22,706 nucleotides of DNA, taken from the NCBI GenBank assembly GCA_964527565.1, contig CAZGOY010000049.1, forward strand, positions 1 to 22,706. The letters run 5' to 3'. The notes under the pieces were generated by a model. That model saw only the letters and a list, made by a program, of their open reading frames with translations. It did not search any database and had not been told where the DNA came from. Shown in pieces: positions 6,132 through 14,329 of the stretch. Position numbers and translations under genes: made by a program. This DNA comes from JAGXQV01 sp964527565 (GTDB lineage Bacteria > Pseudomonadota > Gammaproteobacteria > Burkholderiales > Sulfuricellaceae). Position 1 is the stretch's first letter. Each line of letters opens with the position of its first letter.

Positions 6132-8457
6132 ACACCCTTTCTGCATTCGTGTTCGCGGCGTCGTTCAGGGCGTCGGCTTCCGCCCCTTCGTTCACCGCCT
6201 GGCACGGGAACTCGAGCTGGACGGCTGGGTGCGCAACGACGGTGCCGGGGTGGAGATTGTCGTGCGTGCCGACAAGGAAGCCCTCGCCGCGCTGCTGGCC
6301 CGGCTGGAAAGCGAGGCCCCCCCGCTGGCGCATGTCGAGCACATCGAGGTGGAAGGCGCGCCCGACGATTTGGTCGCCCCTCCCGGTTTCCGGATTCTCG
6401 CAAGCGGCGGCGGCAGCGCGCGAACCGCCGTCACCCCGGACGCCGCCACCTGCCCGGAATGTCTGGCGGAACTGCTCGACCCCGCGAACCGGCGTTACCG
6501 CTACCCTTTCATCAATTGCACCCATTGCGGCCCGCGTTACACCATCACGGCACGGCTGCCCTACGACCGCCCCAACACCAGCATGGCGGGTTTCACCCTG
6601 TGTCCCGCCTGCCGCGCGGAGTATGACGATCCGCGGGATCGCCGCTTCCACGCCCAGCCCAACGCCTGCCCGGCCTGCGGACCCAAACTCGAACTGATTC
6701 CCAGCGCAGGAGAAGACCCCGTCGCCGCCGCCGTCGAACTGCTGCGCGCGGGCCGCATCCTTGCCGTCAAGGGGCTGGGCGGTTTTCACCTGATGTGCGA
6801 TGCGCGCAACGCCGCGGCGGTGGCCGAACTGCGCCGCCGCAAGCAGCGCGAGGCCAAGCCCCTCGCGGTGATGGCCGCCAACCCCACCTCGCTCGCCGCC
6901 CTGGCACACTGGACGCCCGCAGAAGAAAGCCTGCTGCAAGCCCGCGAGCGCCCCATCGTGCTGCTCGCCAAGCGCGCCGCCTGCGATGCCGCCCTGCCCG
7001 GCGTGGCCGAAGGCGTCGCCGACTTGGGCGTACTGCTGCCTTATGCGCCGCTGCACACGCTGCTGTTCCACGAAGCCGCCGGACGCCCGGCAGGCACGGA
7101 CTGGCTGGTGCAAGCACAGGAACTGCTGCTGGTCTGCACCTCAGCCAATCCCGGCGGCGAACCGCTGGTGACCGGCAACAATGAGGCGCTGGCGCGCCTG
7201 TCCGGCATCGCGGACGCCTTCCTGCTGCACGACCGCGACATTCTGGTGGGCTGCGACGACAGCCTCGTCGCTTGTGACGACAGGGCAACATTCGGCAACC
7301 TGCCCGCCGGTGAAGAGGAAGCGCTGGCGCATTGCCATTTCATCCGCCGCGCGCGCGGCTACACCCCGCGCGCCATCCGCCTGCCGCATGCCGGGCCGTC
7401 CGTGCTGGCGTGCGGCGGCTGGCTCAAGAATACGGTGTGCCTGACGCGCGGCAACCAAGCCTTCGTCTCCCAGCACGTCGGCGACCTCGACAACGCGGCA
7501 GCCTGTGGCGCCATGGAAGCGGCGGTTGCCCACCTGCAAAAGGTGCTGGAAATCCGACCGCAGATTATCGCCTGCGACCGGCATCCAGATTTTTTCAGCA
7601 GCCGCTTTGCCGCCACCCTGGCTACGGAACAGGGCCTGCCGCTGGTGGCTGTACAGCATCACCACGCCCATCTTGCGGCGGTGCTGGCCGAACATGGCAT
7701 CACGCGCCCCGCGCTCGGCCTGGCTCTGGACGGCACCGGCCTGGGCGATGACGGACGCGCCTGGGGCGGCGAACTGTTGCTGCTCGCGGGCGCGGGTTTT
7801 ACGCGCCTCGGCCATCTCAGCGAACTGCCCCTGCCCGGCGGCGACCGCGTTGCGCGCGAACCGTGGCGCATGGCCGCCAGCGCCCTGCACGCGCTGGGCC
7901 GCGGGGCGGAGATCGAACGGCGCTTCGCGGCCATTCCCGCCGCCGCCACGGTTGCGCACATGCTGGCGCGCAACGTCAACGCGCCGCCCGCTTCCAGCGG
8001 CGGGCGCTTGTTCGATGCCGCCGCCGGACTGCTCGGCCTGCTGCCGGTGACGGCGTTTGAAGGGCAGGCTGCGATGTTGCTGGAAAGCCTGGCCGGACGG
8101 CATGGAACGGCGCCGCCGCTGGCGGATGGCTACCGGCTGGAAACGGACGGCACGCTGAATTTCCTGCCGCTGCTGGCAGCGCTGGCGGACGAACGGGATG
8201 TCGGCCGCGGGGCGGCCCTGTTTCACGCCACCCTGGCGCAGGGCTTGGCGCGCTGGCTAAGCCGGGCAGCGCAATGCCAAAGACTGAGCGATGTGGCCCT
8301 GAGCGGCGGCTGTTTCCTCAACCGCAATCTGGCAGGCAGGCTGCGCGCTCTTTTGCGACAGGAAGGACTGACCGTGCTGGAAGCACGCCAGGTGCCGCCC
8401 AACGACGGCGGCATCAGCCTCGGCCAGGCTTGGGTAGCGTTGCAGGCGGAGGGTTAA
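6121..8457 (+). CDS. hypF: Carbamoyltransferase HypF
   Basis: The 778-residue protein makes the thiocarbamate on HypE that becomes the cyanide ligands of the [NiFe] site, using carbamoyl phosphate and ATP. All four expected domains are seen in order. The acylphosphatase domain (about 1-92) has VRGVVQGVGFRPFVHRLA. The zinc-finger domain has four CxxC pairs: C111/C114, C133/C136, C161/C164 and C183/C186. A YrdC-like domain (about 205-390) follows, then a Kae1-like domain with HHHAH near residue 513, an LDGTGLGDDGRAWGGE segment, and LSGGCFLNRNL near the end. Length is normal. The start is GTG at 6121 inside hypB, an 11-base overlap suggesting translational coupling. It ends 130 bases before the convergent diguanylate-cyclase gene, with the palindrome at 8525-8572 between them. 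Confidence 0.97.
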   Translation: MPAKHPFCIRVRGVVQGVGFRPFVHRLARELELDGWVRNDGAGVEIVVRADKEALAALLARLESEAPPLAHVEHIEVEGAPDDLVAPPGFRILASGGGSARTAVTPDAATCPECLAELLDPANRRYRYPFINCTHCGPRYTITARLPYDRPNTSMAGFTLCPACRAEYDDPRDRRFHAQPNACPACGPKLELIPSAGEDPVAAAVELLRAGRILAVKGLGGFHLMCDARNAAAVAELRRRKQREAKPLAVMAANPTSLAALAHWTPAEESLLQARERPIVLLAKRAACDAALPGVAEGVADLGVLLPYAPLHTLLFHEAAGRPAGTDWLVQAQELLLVCTSANPGGEPLVTGNNEALARLSGIADAFLLHDRDILVGCDDSLVACDDRATFGNLPAGEEEALAHCHFIRRARGYTPRAIRLPHAGPSVLACGGWLKNTVCLTRGNQAFVSQHVGDLDNAAACGAMEAAVAHLQKVLEIRPQIIACDRHPDFFSSRFAATLATEQGLPLVAVQHHHAHLAAVLAEHGITRPALGLALDGTGLGDDGRAWGGELLLLAGAGFTRLGHLSELPLPGGDRVAREPWRMAASALHALGRGAEIERRFAAIPAAATVAHMLARNVNAPPASSGGRLFDAAAGLLGLLPVTAFEGQAAMLLESLAGRHGTAPPLADGYRLETDGTLNFLPLLAALADERDVGRGAALFHATLAQGLARWLSRAAQCQRLSDVALSGGCFLNRNLAGRLRALLRQEGLTVLEARQVPPNDGGISLGQAWVALQAEG

Positions 8458-8524
8458 CCGGACAGTAGTGGCACTATTTTGCACCACACGACTAGTAGCC
8501 GGTCAAGTTAGAATCACATGATGT

Positions 8525-8572
8525 AGCGACCTCCTGGTCGCGAACCGCTGAATTCGCGACCAGGAGGTCGCT
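8525..8572. repeat. REP-like double palindrome between convergent genes
   Basis: Two perfectly complementary 20-base arms (8525-8544 and 8553-8572) flank an 8-base loop. Each arm is itself a palindrome, GCGACC TCCT GGTCGC on the left and its complement on the right. The element can therefore form one long cruciform or two small hairpins. It lies in the 130-base gap between the ends of hypF and the convergent GGDEF gene, a typical REP/BIME position, and may also stop transcription from both sides. No T-run follows the stem. Confidence 0.8.
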
Positions 8573-8587
8573 CCTTGCATCGTCGTT

Positions 8588-10252
8588 TCAGGTTGGCCGC
8601 GACTGCTGGCGCGCCAGCGCCACCCGGTTGCGGCCGCCGTGCTTCGCTTCATAAAGCGCCTTATCGGCAGCCTCGTTGATTGCTGCCGATTCATCGAAAT
8701 CGGGGAACTCCGCCACCCCGGCGCTGATGGTGACGCTGAATTCGCCCTTTTCGTGCAGGTGGCGGATGTGCCCGAAATCTTCGCGGATGCCGTTGAGTAC
8801 CTTGAGTGCTTCGGCGCCCCCGGTATCGCTGAAAATCACCGCGAATTCTTCACCGCCGTAGCGTCCCACTACATCCGAGGTGCGCAGACGTTGCTGCAAC
8901 AGGCGCGACAGGCTGCGAATCACCCGGTCGCCGGTGGGGTGGCCGTAGGTATCGTTGACCAATTTGAAATGATCGATATCCAGCATGGCGAAGGACAATT
9001 TGCCGCCTTGCCGCTTGACGCGCGCCATTTGCATATCGAGTTGCGCCTTGAGGGTGGTATGGTTGAGCAGCCCGGTCAGGCTGTCGCGCACCATGAACGA
9101 GCGCAGCACCCGCGCCCGTTGCACCCGCGCCGTGACCGAGGCCACCAGATGTTCCGGCTGGATCGGCTTGGTGAGAAAATCGTCGCCCCCCAAGTTCATG
9201 GCGGCAAGTTGCTTGTCCAGATCGGTCTCTGCTGACAGGAAAACGATCGGGATGCCGACAAAACGTTCCTGCTGGCGGATTACGGTGGCCAGTTCCAGCC
9301 CGCTGCACTGCGGCATGTAAACGTCCATCAGCACCAGGTCGGGCGCGAATTCCAGCAAGGGTTCCATCACCCGTAGCGGGTCGCTCACCGTTTCGGTCGC
9401 CATGCCGGCGCCTTTCAGGATGGTGGCGTAGTAACCGGCCAGGGAAGCGGAATCGTCGACGATCAGCACGCGGTAAGGCTCTTCCGGGCGGCAGGCGGTC
9501 TGTTCCTCCAGCCTGTCGATCAGGCGGGCCACATCCAGCGGCTTGGTGAAATAGGCGCGACCACCCGCCCGTACCGCCTTCAGGCGGCATTCCAGCCCAT
9601 CGTGAACGGAGATGAAGAAGACTGGCAGGATGAAGCCGAGTTCGCGGTCAAGTTGCTCCAGCAAGGTGAAACCGCCGTTGCTGTCTTCCGGGAAATCGAT
9701 GTCCAGCAGCAACATGGCCGGCGGCGACTGAATGATGGTGCGGTAGGCTTCCGCCAGCGTGGAAAACACGCGGATCGCATAACCGAAATAACCGATCTGC
9801 AAGCTCAGGCTTTCCGCAAATTGAACGTCGTCGTCCACTAAAAAGACCAGGCGGTTACCGGCGTCGCATCGGGGAGGGGGGGGCACTGCTCCGCTTGGCG
9901 CGGACTTTTGCCGGTCGGCCTTGAGCGAGGCTTCCTTGAGTGCATGCAGATAGAGCGTGACTTCGTCGCGGCGGGCGGAAGAAAGCGGCGCATCCCCGGC
10001 AGCGATCAGTTCCTTGAGCAGAATCTCCAGGGTGCGCGCGGCCTCGCTTAGCATGGAAAAGCCGAAAGTTGCGCCGGAGCCGGTCAGTCCGTGCACCTGG
10101 CGGTGCAGCGTGCGGAAAGCCTCGTTGTCCCACTGGGTCTGCAAACCCGACCAGAGTTCGTCGATCTGGCGGATTTTGTCCGGCAGTTGCGCGGCATAGG
10201 ATTCACGCAACGCCTGCATCTGTGCTTGCAGCTTTTCCTGGGCGTCATTCAT
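8588..10252 (-). CDS. HPt-REC-REC-GGDEF diguanylate cyclase
   Basis: The 554-residue protein has four domains. Residues 1-115 are a histidine phosphotransfer domain with the phospho-acceptor H54 in RQVHGLTGSGATFGF. Residues 133-250 are a receiver with D184, and residues 260-380 a second receiver with D310. Residues 385-550 are a GGDEF domain with active-site GGEEF (466-470). An intact inhibitory I-site RxxD (R457-D460) lies five residues upstream, so product inhibition by c-di-GMP is expected. It is the last gene of the signalling operon and overlaps the preceding receiver gene by 8 bases. Carrying both an HPt and receivers, it can act as relay intermediate and output; the hybrid kinase encoded upstream is the likely phosphate source (inference). 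Confidence 0.95.
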   Translation of the reverse strand: MNDAQEKLQAQMQALRESYAAQLPDKIRQIDELWSGLQTQWDNEAFRTLHRQVHGLTGSGATFGFSMLSEAARTLEILLKELIAAGDAPLSSARRDEVTLYLHALKEASLKADRQKSAPSGAVPPPPRCDAGNRLVFLVDDDVQFAESLSLQIGYFGYAIRVFSTLAEAYRTIIQSPPAMLLLDIDFPEDSNGGFTLLEQLDRELGFILPVFFISVHDGLECRLKAVRAGGRAYFTKPLDVARLIDRLEEQTACRPEEPYRVLIVDDSASLAGYYATILKGAGMATETVSDPLRVMEPLLEFAPDLVLMDVYMPQCSGLELATVIRQQERFVGIPIVFLSAETDLDKQLAAMNLGGDDFLTKPIQPEHLVASVTARVQRARVLRSFMVRDSLTGLLNHTTLKAQLDMQMARVKRQGGKLSFAMLDIDHFKLVNDTYGHPTGDRVIRSLSRLLQQRLRTSDVVGRYGGEEFAVIFSDTGGAEALKVLNGIREDFGHIRHLHEKGEFSVTISAGVAEFPDFDESAAINEAADKALYEAKHGGRNRVALARQQSRPT

Positions 10253-10634
10253 GGCAGCGTTTCCAGATTTCCTCGATGGTTGAAGAAAGCGTCATCGGAT
10301 CGAACGGTTTGGGGATGACGTCCACAGCGCCCTGTCCCCGGTATTGCGCGACCTCGCCCGGTTGCACCTTGGCGGTCATGAAAATGGCCGGCGTCGTGGC
10401 GGTTCCGGGTAGCGCGCGCAAGGCGGCCAGCGTTGCCGGACCATCCATGCCGGGCATCATCACGTCGAGCAGGAGAAGCTGGGGGACGAATCCCGGCGTT
10501 TTTTCCAGCGCCTCTTTCCCGGAACTGCAAACTTCCAGCGTGAAACCGCCGACCATTTCCAGCGCCAGTCTGGCTACCGCCTGGATGTCCGGTTCATCCT
10601 CGACATACAAAATGCGTTTCAACGCATCACTCAT
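10245..10634 (-). CDS. Single-domain response regulator (CheY-like)
   Basis: The 129-residue protein is one receiver domain without an output domain. The acidic pocket is in YVEDEPD (E12, D13), the phospho-acceptor is D57 in LLLLDVMMPGMDG, and the conserved lysine is K109 before PF. It overlaps the upstream receiver gene by 4 bases (ATGA) and the downstream cyclase gene by 8, so translation is probably coupled. It may shuttle phosphate from the hybrid kinase to the HPt of the cyclase, or act as a phosphate sink. Confidence 0.93.
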   Translation of the reverse strand: MSDALKRILYVEDEPDIQAVARLALEMVGGFTLEVCSSGKEALEKTPGFVPQLLLLDVMMPGMDGPATLAALRALPGTATTPAIFMTAKVQPGEVAQYRGQGAVDVIPKPFDPMTLSSTIEEIWKRCHE

Positions 10635-11026
10635 GTTGTGTGTCCCTTTCGTAGCACTGCCGCAATGTCATCCAACACCCGTCCGGCATTGAACGGTTTG
10701 ACGATGAATCCTACTGCGCCGCTGGCGACCGCCTCCTTGACGCGCGCCGTGGTTGCCTCCGCGCTGATCATGATGACCCGGGTGCCGGGAAACTCCTTGC
10801 GCAAGGCATGCAGCACTTCCAGTCCGTCCATGCCCGGCATATTGATGTCAAGCAGCACTACCCCCGGACGATGCTTGCGGCACTGTTCCAGCGCGGCTTC
10901 GCCGTGGGGCGCTTCACCGATAACCTCATAATCGTCACTGCGCAGGATGGTTTTCAGCATTTCACGCACCATGCTGTCATCATCGACCACCAATACCGAA
11001 GGGTTCTTATTCTTCATGCTGTTCAT
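10631..11026 (-). CDS. Single-domain response regulator (CheY-like)
   Basis: The 131-residue product is a receiver domain with VVDDD at 13-17, phospho-acceptor D60 in VVLLDINMPGMDG and K110 before PF. The start is either the ATG at 11026 or the one at 11017; both lie inside the 3' end of the hybrid-kinase gene, an overlap of 20 or 11 bases, and neither has a strong ribosome-binding site. It differs clearly in sequence from the other two stand-alone receivers of the operon, so these are not recent duplicates. Confidence 0.92.
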   Translation of the reverse strand: MNSMKNKNPSVLVVDDDSMVREMLKTILRSDDYEVIGEAPHGEAALEQCRKHRPGVVLLDINMPGMDGLEVLHALRKEFPGTRVIMISAEATTARVKEAVASGAVGFIVKPFNAGRVLDDIAAVLRKGHTT

Positions 11027-14000
11027 GTTTTTCGATCAGCCCCATGATGGTTTCCAGTAACTGCTGGTTGCTGGTTCGTGACTTGACCAATGCCGCGCCA
11101 ACCTCTCTTGCCACGTCAGAACCAACCTCCGTTGCCGAGAATAGTATCACCGGCATGGATAATTCGCGCTTGGCAAGATAAGGCAGGATATCCAGCCCCG
11201 AACCGTCGGGCAAGCCGATATCCAGCACGATCAGGTCGAAATGGCGGGATTCCAGCAGGGTCCTGGCCATGGCAAGAGAATTGGCGGAAACCACTTCGCC
11301 TTTGTCGCCGATCAAGGCCTTGAGCACCTGGCGGATGTCCGGGTCGTCCTCCACGTGCAGAATTGCCGGGTGGCGGCCGGCGAGGCGCGACTGCTCGCGC
11401 AACACGGCAAACAGGCGCTCCGGGTTCACCGGCTTGTCGAGCCAGTCGAGGACAGTCAGGCCATCATCTGTGCGTTCCCGCTCCATGCTGGCATGTGCCG
11501 AAACCATGACAATCGGCAGGCTGGCGGTCGCCGGGGTGTTTTGCAGTTCGCGCATCAGTGATAGTCCATCTTGTCCCGGCAGCATGATGTCCAGCGTCAT
11601 GGCGATGTAATCGCGCTGCGCCAGAAATTGCTTGGCCTCCTCGGCGCTGCCCGCGACATCTACGCGATAACCGCGCCGCTCCAGCATTTCCCGGAGTTGT
11701 GCGGAAAATGCCGGATCATCTTCGCAAACCAGCACGCACGGCGGTGCGGAGGCTTCGCCCGGCCCCCCTTCCGCTTGCGCCGCGCGCGGCAGTTCGAAGA
11801 AAAACGTGGTGCCGCGTCCGGCCTCGCTGACGAAGCCGATATTACCGCCCATTTTTTCGACGATGGCCTTGGTGATGCTCAAGCCCAGCCCGGTGCCGCC
11901 CTTCTGTTTGGTGTCGGAGGAATCCGCCTGGGAAAATTTCTGGAAAATCCGCGCGCGGAATTCCTCCGGGATGCCGGAGCCGTGATCGCTGACCTCGACG
12001 CGCAGCAGCGGCCCGCTTTCCTTCACCGACACCGTCACCTCGTCGCCGGGCGGGGAGAATTTGGCGGCATTCGACAGCAGGTTGGCCAGCACCTGGGACA
12101 GGCGATCCGTATCCACATTCACCCGCGCGCCGGGTAGCGTGGCGCCCAGCGCAAAACGCACCTGATGCTGCTCGCCATAACCGTGATTGGCTGCCAGAGA
12201 CTGCTCGATGAGCGGCAACAATTCAACCGTTTTCAGGTCGAAGTGCATCTTGCCGGATTCGATTTTCTCCATGTCGAGAATATCGTTGATCAGGCGCACC
12301 AGACGTTCGGCATTGCTATAGGCGATTTCGATCATCGGTTTGATCTGCGGCGGCAACTCGCCCGTTACTCCGCCGCGCAGCAGGCCGAGCGAACCGCGGA
12401 TCGAGGTCAGCGGCGTGCGCAGTTCGTGGCTGACCGTGGAAATGAATTCGCTCTTCAGCTTGTCGATCTTGCGGCGCTCCGTCAAATCGCGCGAGATCGC
12501 GACAAACAGCCGCTTGCCTTCCTCTTCCTCGACCAGTTGCAGGAATACCTCCACCGGCAGTTCCGTGCCATCCTTGCTCAGATGCACCGTCTCGTAATTC
12601 AGCCAGGGTTTCTCGCCCTGCAACAGCGGGGCGATTAAAGAACGGAATACCGCCTCCGGCATGCGAGGCTTGATTTCCCAGACCGGACGGCCGATCAGTT
12701 CCTCGCGGGTATAGCCGAGCGATTCCACGGTGCCCTTGTTGAGATAGACGAAGCACAGGGTGTGCGGGTCGAACATGAAGATCATGTCGAGGGTGTTGTC
12801 GAGGATGTTTTTGAAGCGCGCTACCTCGAACAGGGATTTCTTGCGCTCGGTAATGTCACGGATGATGCCGGCAAACACGCGCTGCTCGCCCAGCCGCATT
12901 TCCGTGACCGCGAGATCCATGGGAAAAGTCGTGCCGTCCTTGCGCCGACCCACCACCTCGCGGCCGATGCCGATGATTTTCTTGTTGCCGGTAGAGATAT
13001 AGTTGTGCAGGTAACCGTCGTGCTCGCCGTGGTAGGGTTCCGGCATCAGCATCTTGACGTTTTGGCCGATGACCTCCAGCGGCGGGTAGCCGAATATCCG
13101 CTCCGCAGCCTTATTGAAGGATTGGATCGCGCCTTGCGGATTGATGGTAATCACGCCATCCAGCACATTGTCCATAATCGCGCTGTTGCGCGATTCGCTT
13201 TCCTGGAATTTGTCGGCCATTTTTTCCGCCAGCACCAGGGCGCGTGCGCGCCCGCTGAACAACAGCCACACTGCGAACGCCATCAGCAGGCTGATGGTCG
13301 CGCCGGCGTAGCCGATGACCATCAGCCTGCTCCCGGTTTCCCGCATTTCAAATCCGGGCAGGGAATGCACGGCAACTGTCCAGAAATGCTTGCCGAATTT
13401 GATCGGGCGGTTGGTATGGAGACTTTCCGCAGAGGTGCCGCCAAGGTATTGCGGATTGCTGTCGAACATGCGCGCCCCGTCGCTGGGCACCTGGCCATCA
13501 AAAACCTCAAGGCGCAGCGAAGGCTGGGCTTCGCCATATTCCCTGCCGAGGATGCCCTGCATGAAATCATTCATGCGGAAAGGCGCGTAAGCCCACCCCA
13601 GAAGATTGGCGCGCCGGGCCGCGACGCTATCCGCCGCCGTGCCGTTGCGATACACCGGAACATACATGAGGAAACCCCACTGGACATCCCGGCTGGTTTC
13701 CTGAACCAGTTTCACCTTGGCGGAAATGGCGCTAACGCCTTCTTCCCATGCCGCATCCATCGCCGCCCGGCGCACCGGTTCGGAATACATGTCGAAACCA
13801 AAAGCGCGCTGGTTGCGCCAGTCGAAGGGTTCGAGGTAGACGATGGCACTGTAGGGGTCGCGTTGCCCCTCCGGCCTCAGAGTGTAATCGGGGAAGCCTT
13901 CGCTGCGGATTTTTTCCAGGTGGCGCTGTTTTTCCGCAGCGGGAATGCGCAGGGAAAAGCCGACGCCCTGGATGCCGGGAAAGTTATCTCCCAGGCGAAG

Positions 14001-14276
14001 CTTGGCGAGATAGTCGCGGAATTCCTCACTTTCGACTGAAACCGAGGCGGCAAACAGCCCGGATGCGCCGAGCAGAACCTGTTCGTAGCTCTTCAGCCGC
14101 TGGCTGATTCCAGCGACGATCTGGTTGACGCGGAATTCAAATTTGTCCTGCTGGATTTTCCGGGCCGCCTGGGTGGAAGCGTTCCACACCAGGAAGGTGA
14201 TGACCAAGCCGAGCAGCAGAACAGCAAAGGGCGCCAGCCTGGCCAAAAGGTTTTTGTCCAGAAAAGAGGGCTTCAT
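11007..14276 (-). CDS. CHASE-PAS-PAS hybrid histidine kinase with FixL-like heme PAS
   Basis: The 1089-residue protein has a membrane helix at about 15-32, a periplasmic CHASE domain (about 75-300, with YLEPFDWRNQRAFGFDMYSEP near its centre) and a second helix at about 318-341. PAS1 (363-478) closely resembles FixL: H419 in EHDGYL and R439 in IIGIGR are 20 residues apart, like the heme ligand H200 and regulatory R220 of Bradyrhizobium FixL. PAS2 spans about 484-602. The HisKA domain has H617 in SHELRTP, and the ATPase domain has N736, DHGSGIP at 764-770 and GGTGLGLS at 793-800. Two C-terminal receivers carry D896 and D1019. It probably combines a periplasmic ligand with a cytoplasmic O2 or redox signal. 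The start ATG has only a weak ribosome-binding site. The gene follows the ATPase gene by 53 bases. Confidence 0.95.
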   Translation of the reverse strand: MKPSFLDKNLLARLAPFAVLLLGLVITFLVWNASTQAARKIQQDKFEFRVNQIVAGISQRLKSYEQVLLGASGLFAASVSVESEEFRDYLAKLRLGDNFPGIQGVGFSLRIPAAEKQRHLEKIRSEGFPDYTLRPEGQRDPYSAIVYLEPFDWRNQRAFGFDMYSEPVRRAAMDAAWEEGVSAISAKVKLVQETSRDVQWGFLMYVPVYRNGTAADSVAARRANLLGWAYAPFRMNDFMQGILGREYGEAQPSLRLEVFDGQVPSDGARMFDSNPQYLGGTSAESLHTNRPIKFGKHFWTVAVHSLPGFEMRETGSRLMVIGYAGATISLLMAFAVWLLFSGRARALVLAEKMADKFQESESRNSAIMDNVLDGVITINPQGAIQSFNKAAERIFGYPPLEVIGQNVKMLMPEPYHGEHDGYLHNYISTGNKKIIGIGREVVGRRKDGTTFPMDLAVTEMRLGEQRVFAGIIRDITERKKSLFEVARFKNILDNTLDMIFMFDPHTLCFVYLNKGTVESLGYTREELIGRPVWEIKPRMPEAVFRSLIAPLLQGEKPWLNYETVHLSKDGTELPVEVFLQLVEEEEGKRLFVAISRDLTERRKIDKLKSEFISTVSHELRTPLTSIRGSLGLLRGGVTGELPPQIKPMIEIAYSNAERLVRLINDILDMEKIESGKMHFDLKTVELLPLIEQSLAANHGYGEQHQVRFALGATLPGARVNVDTDRLSQVLANLLSNAAKFSPPGDEVTVSVKESGPLLRVEVSDHGSGIPEEFRARIFQKFSQADSSDTKQKGGTGLGLSITKAIVEKMGGNIGFVSEAGRGTTFFFELPRAAQAEGGPGEASAPPCVLVCEDDPAFSAQLREMLERRGYRVDVAGSAEEAKQFLAQRDYIAMTLDIMLPGQDGLSLMRELQNTPATASLPIVMVSAHASMERERTDDGLTVLDWLDKPVNPERLFAVLREQSRLAGRHPAILHVEDDPDIRQVLKALIGDKGEVVSANSLAMARTLLESRHFDLIVLDIGLPDGSGLDILPYLAKRELSMPVILFSATEVGSDVAREVGAALVKSRTSNQQLLETIMGLIEKHEQHEE

Positions 14277-14329
14277 CGTGGTGTCCCGAATTCAGAGTCT
14301 GACCAGCCAGGTGCGCCCAGAACAGGCGC

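Noticed and set aside
4926..6146. Long minus-strand open frame opposite hypB and the end of the HD-GYP gene
   Set aside because: It is the antisense shadow of GC-rich coding sequence; the plus-strand proteins have full family motifs.
7141..8226. Long minus-strand open frame opposite hypF
   Set aside because: It is a shadow frame with low-complexity Ala/Arg/Gln content and no recognisable domain, opposite intact hypF domains.
12762..14039. 425-codon plus-strand frame opposite the hybrid kinase
   Set aside because: It has no recognisable domain, while the minus strand carries CHASE and PAS domains with exact motifs.
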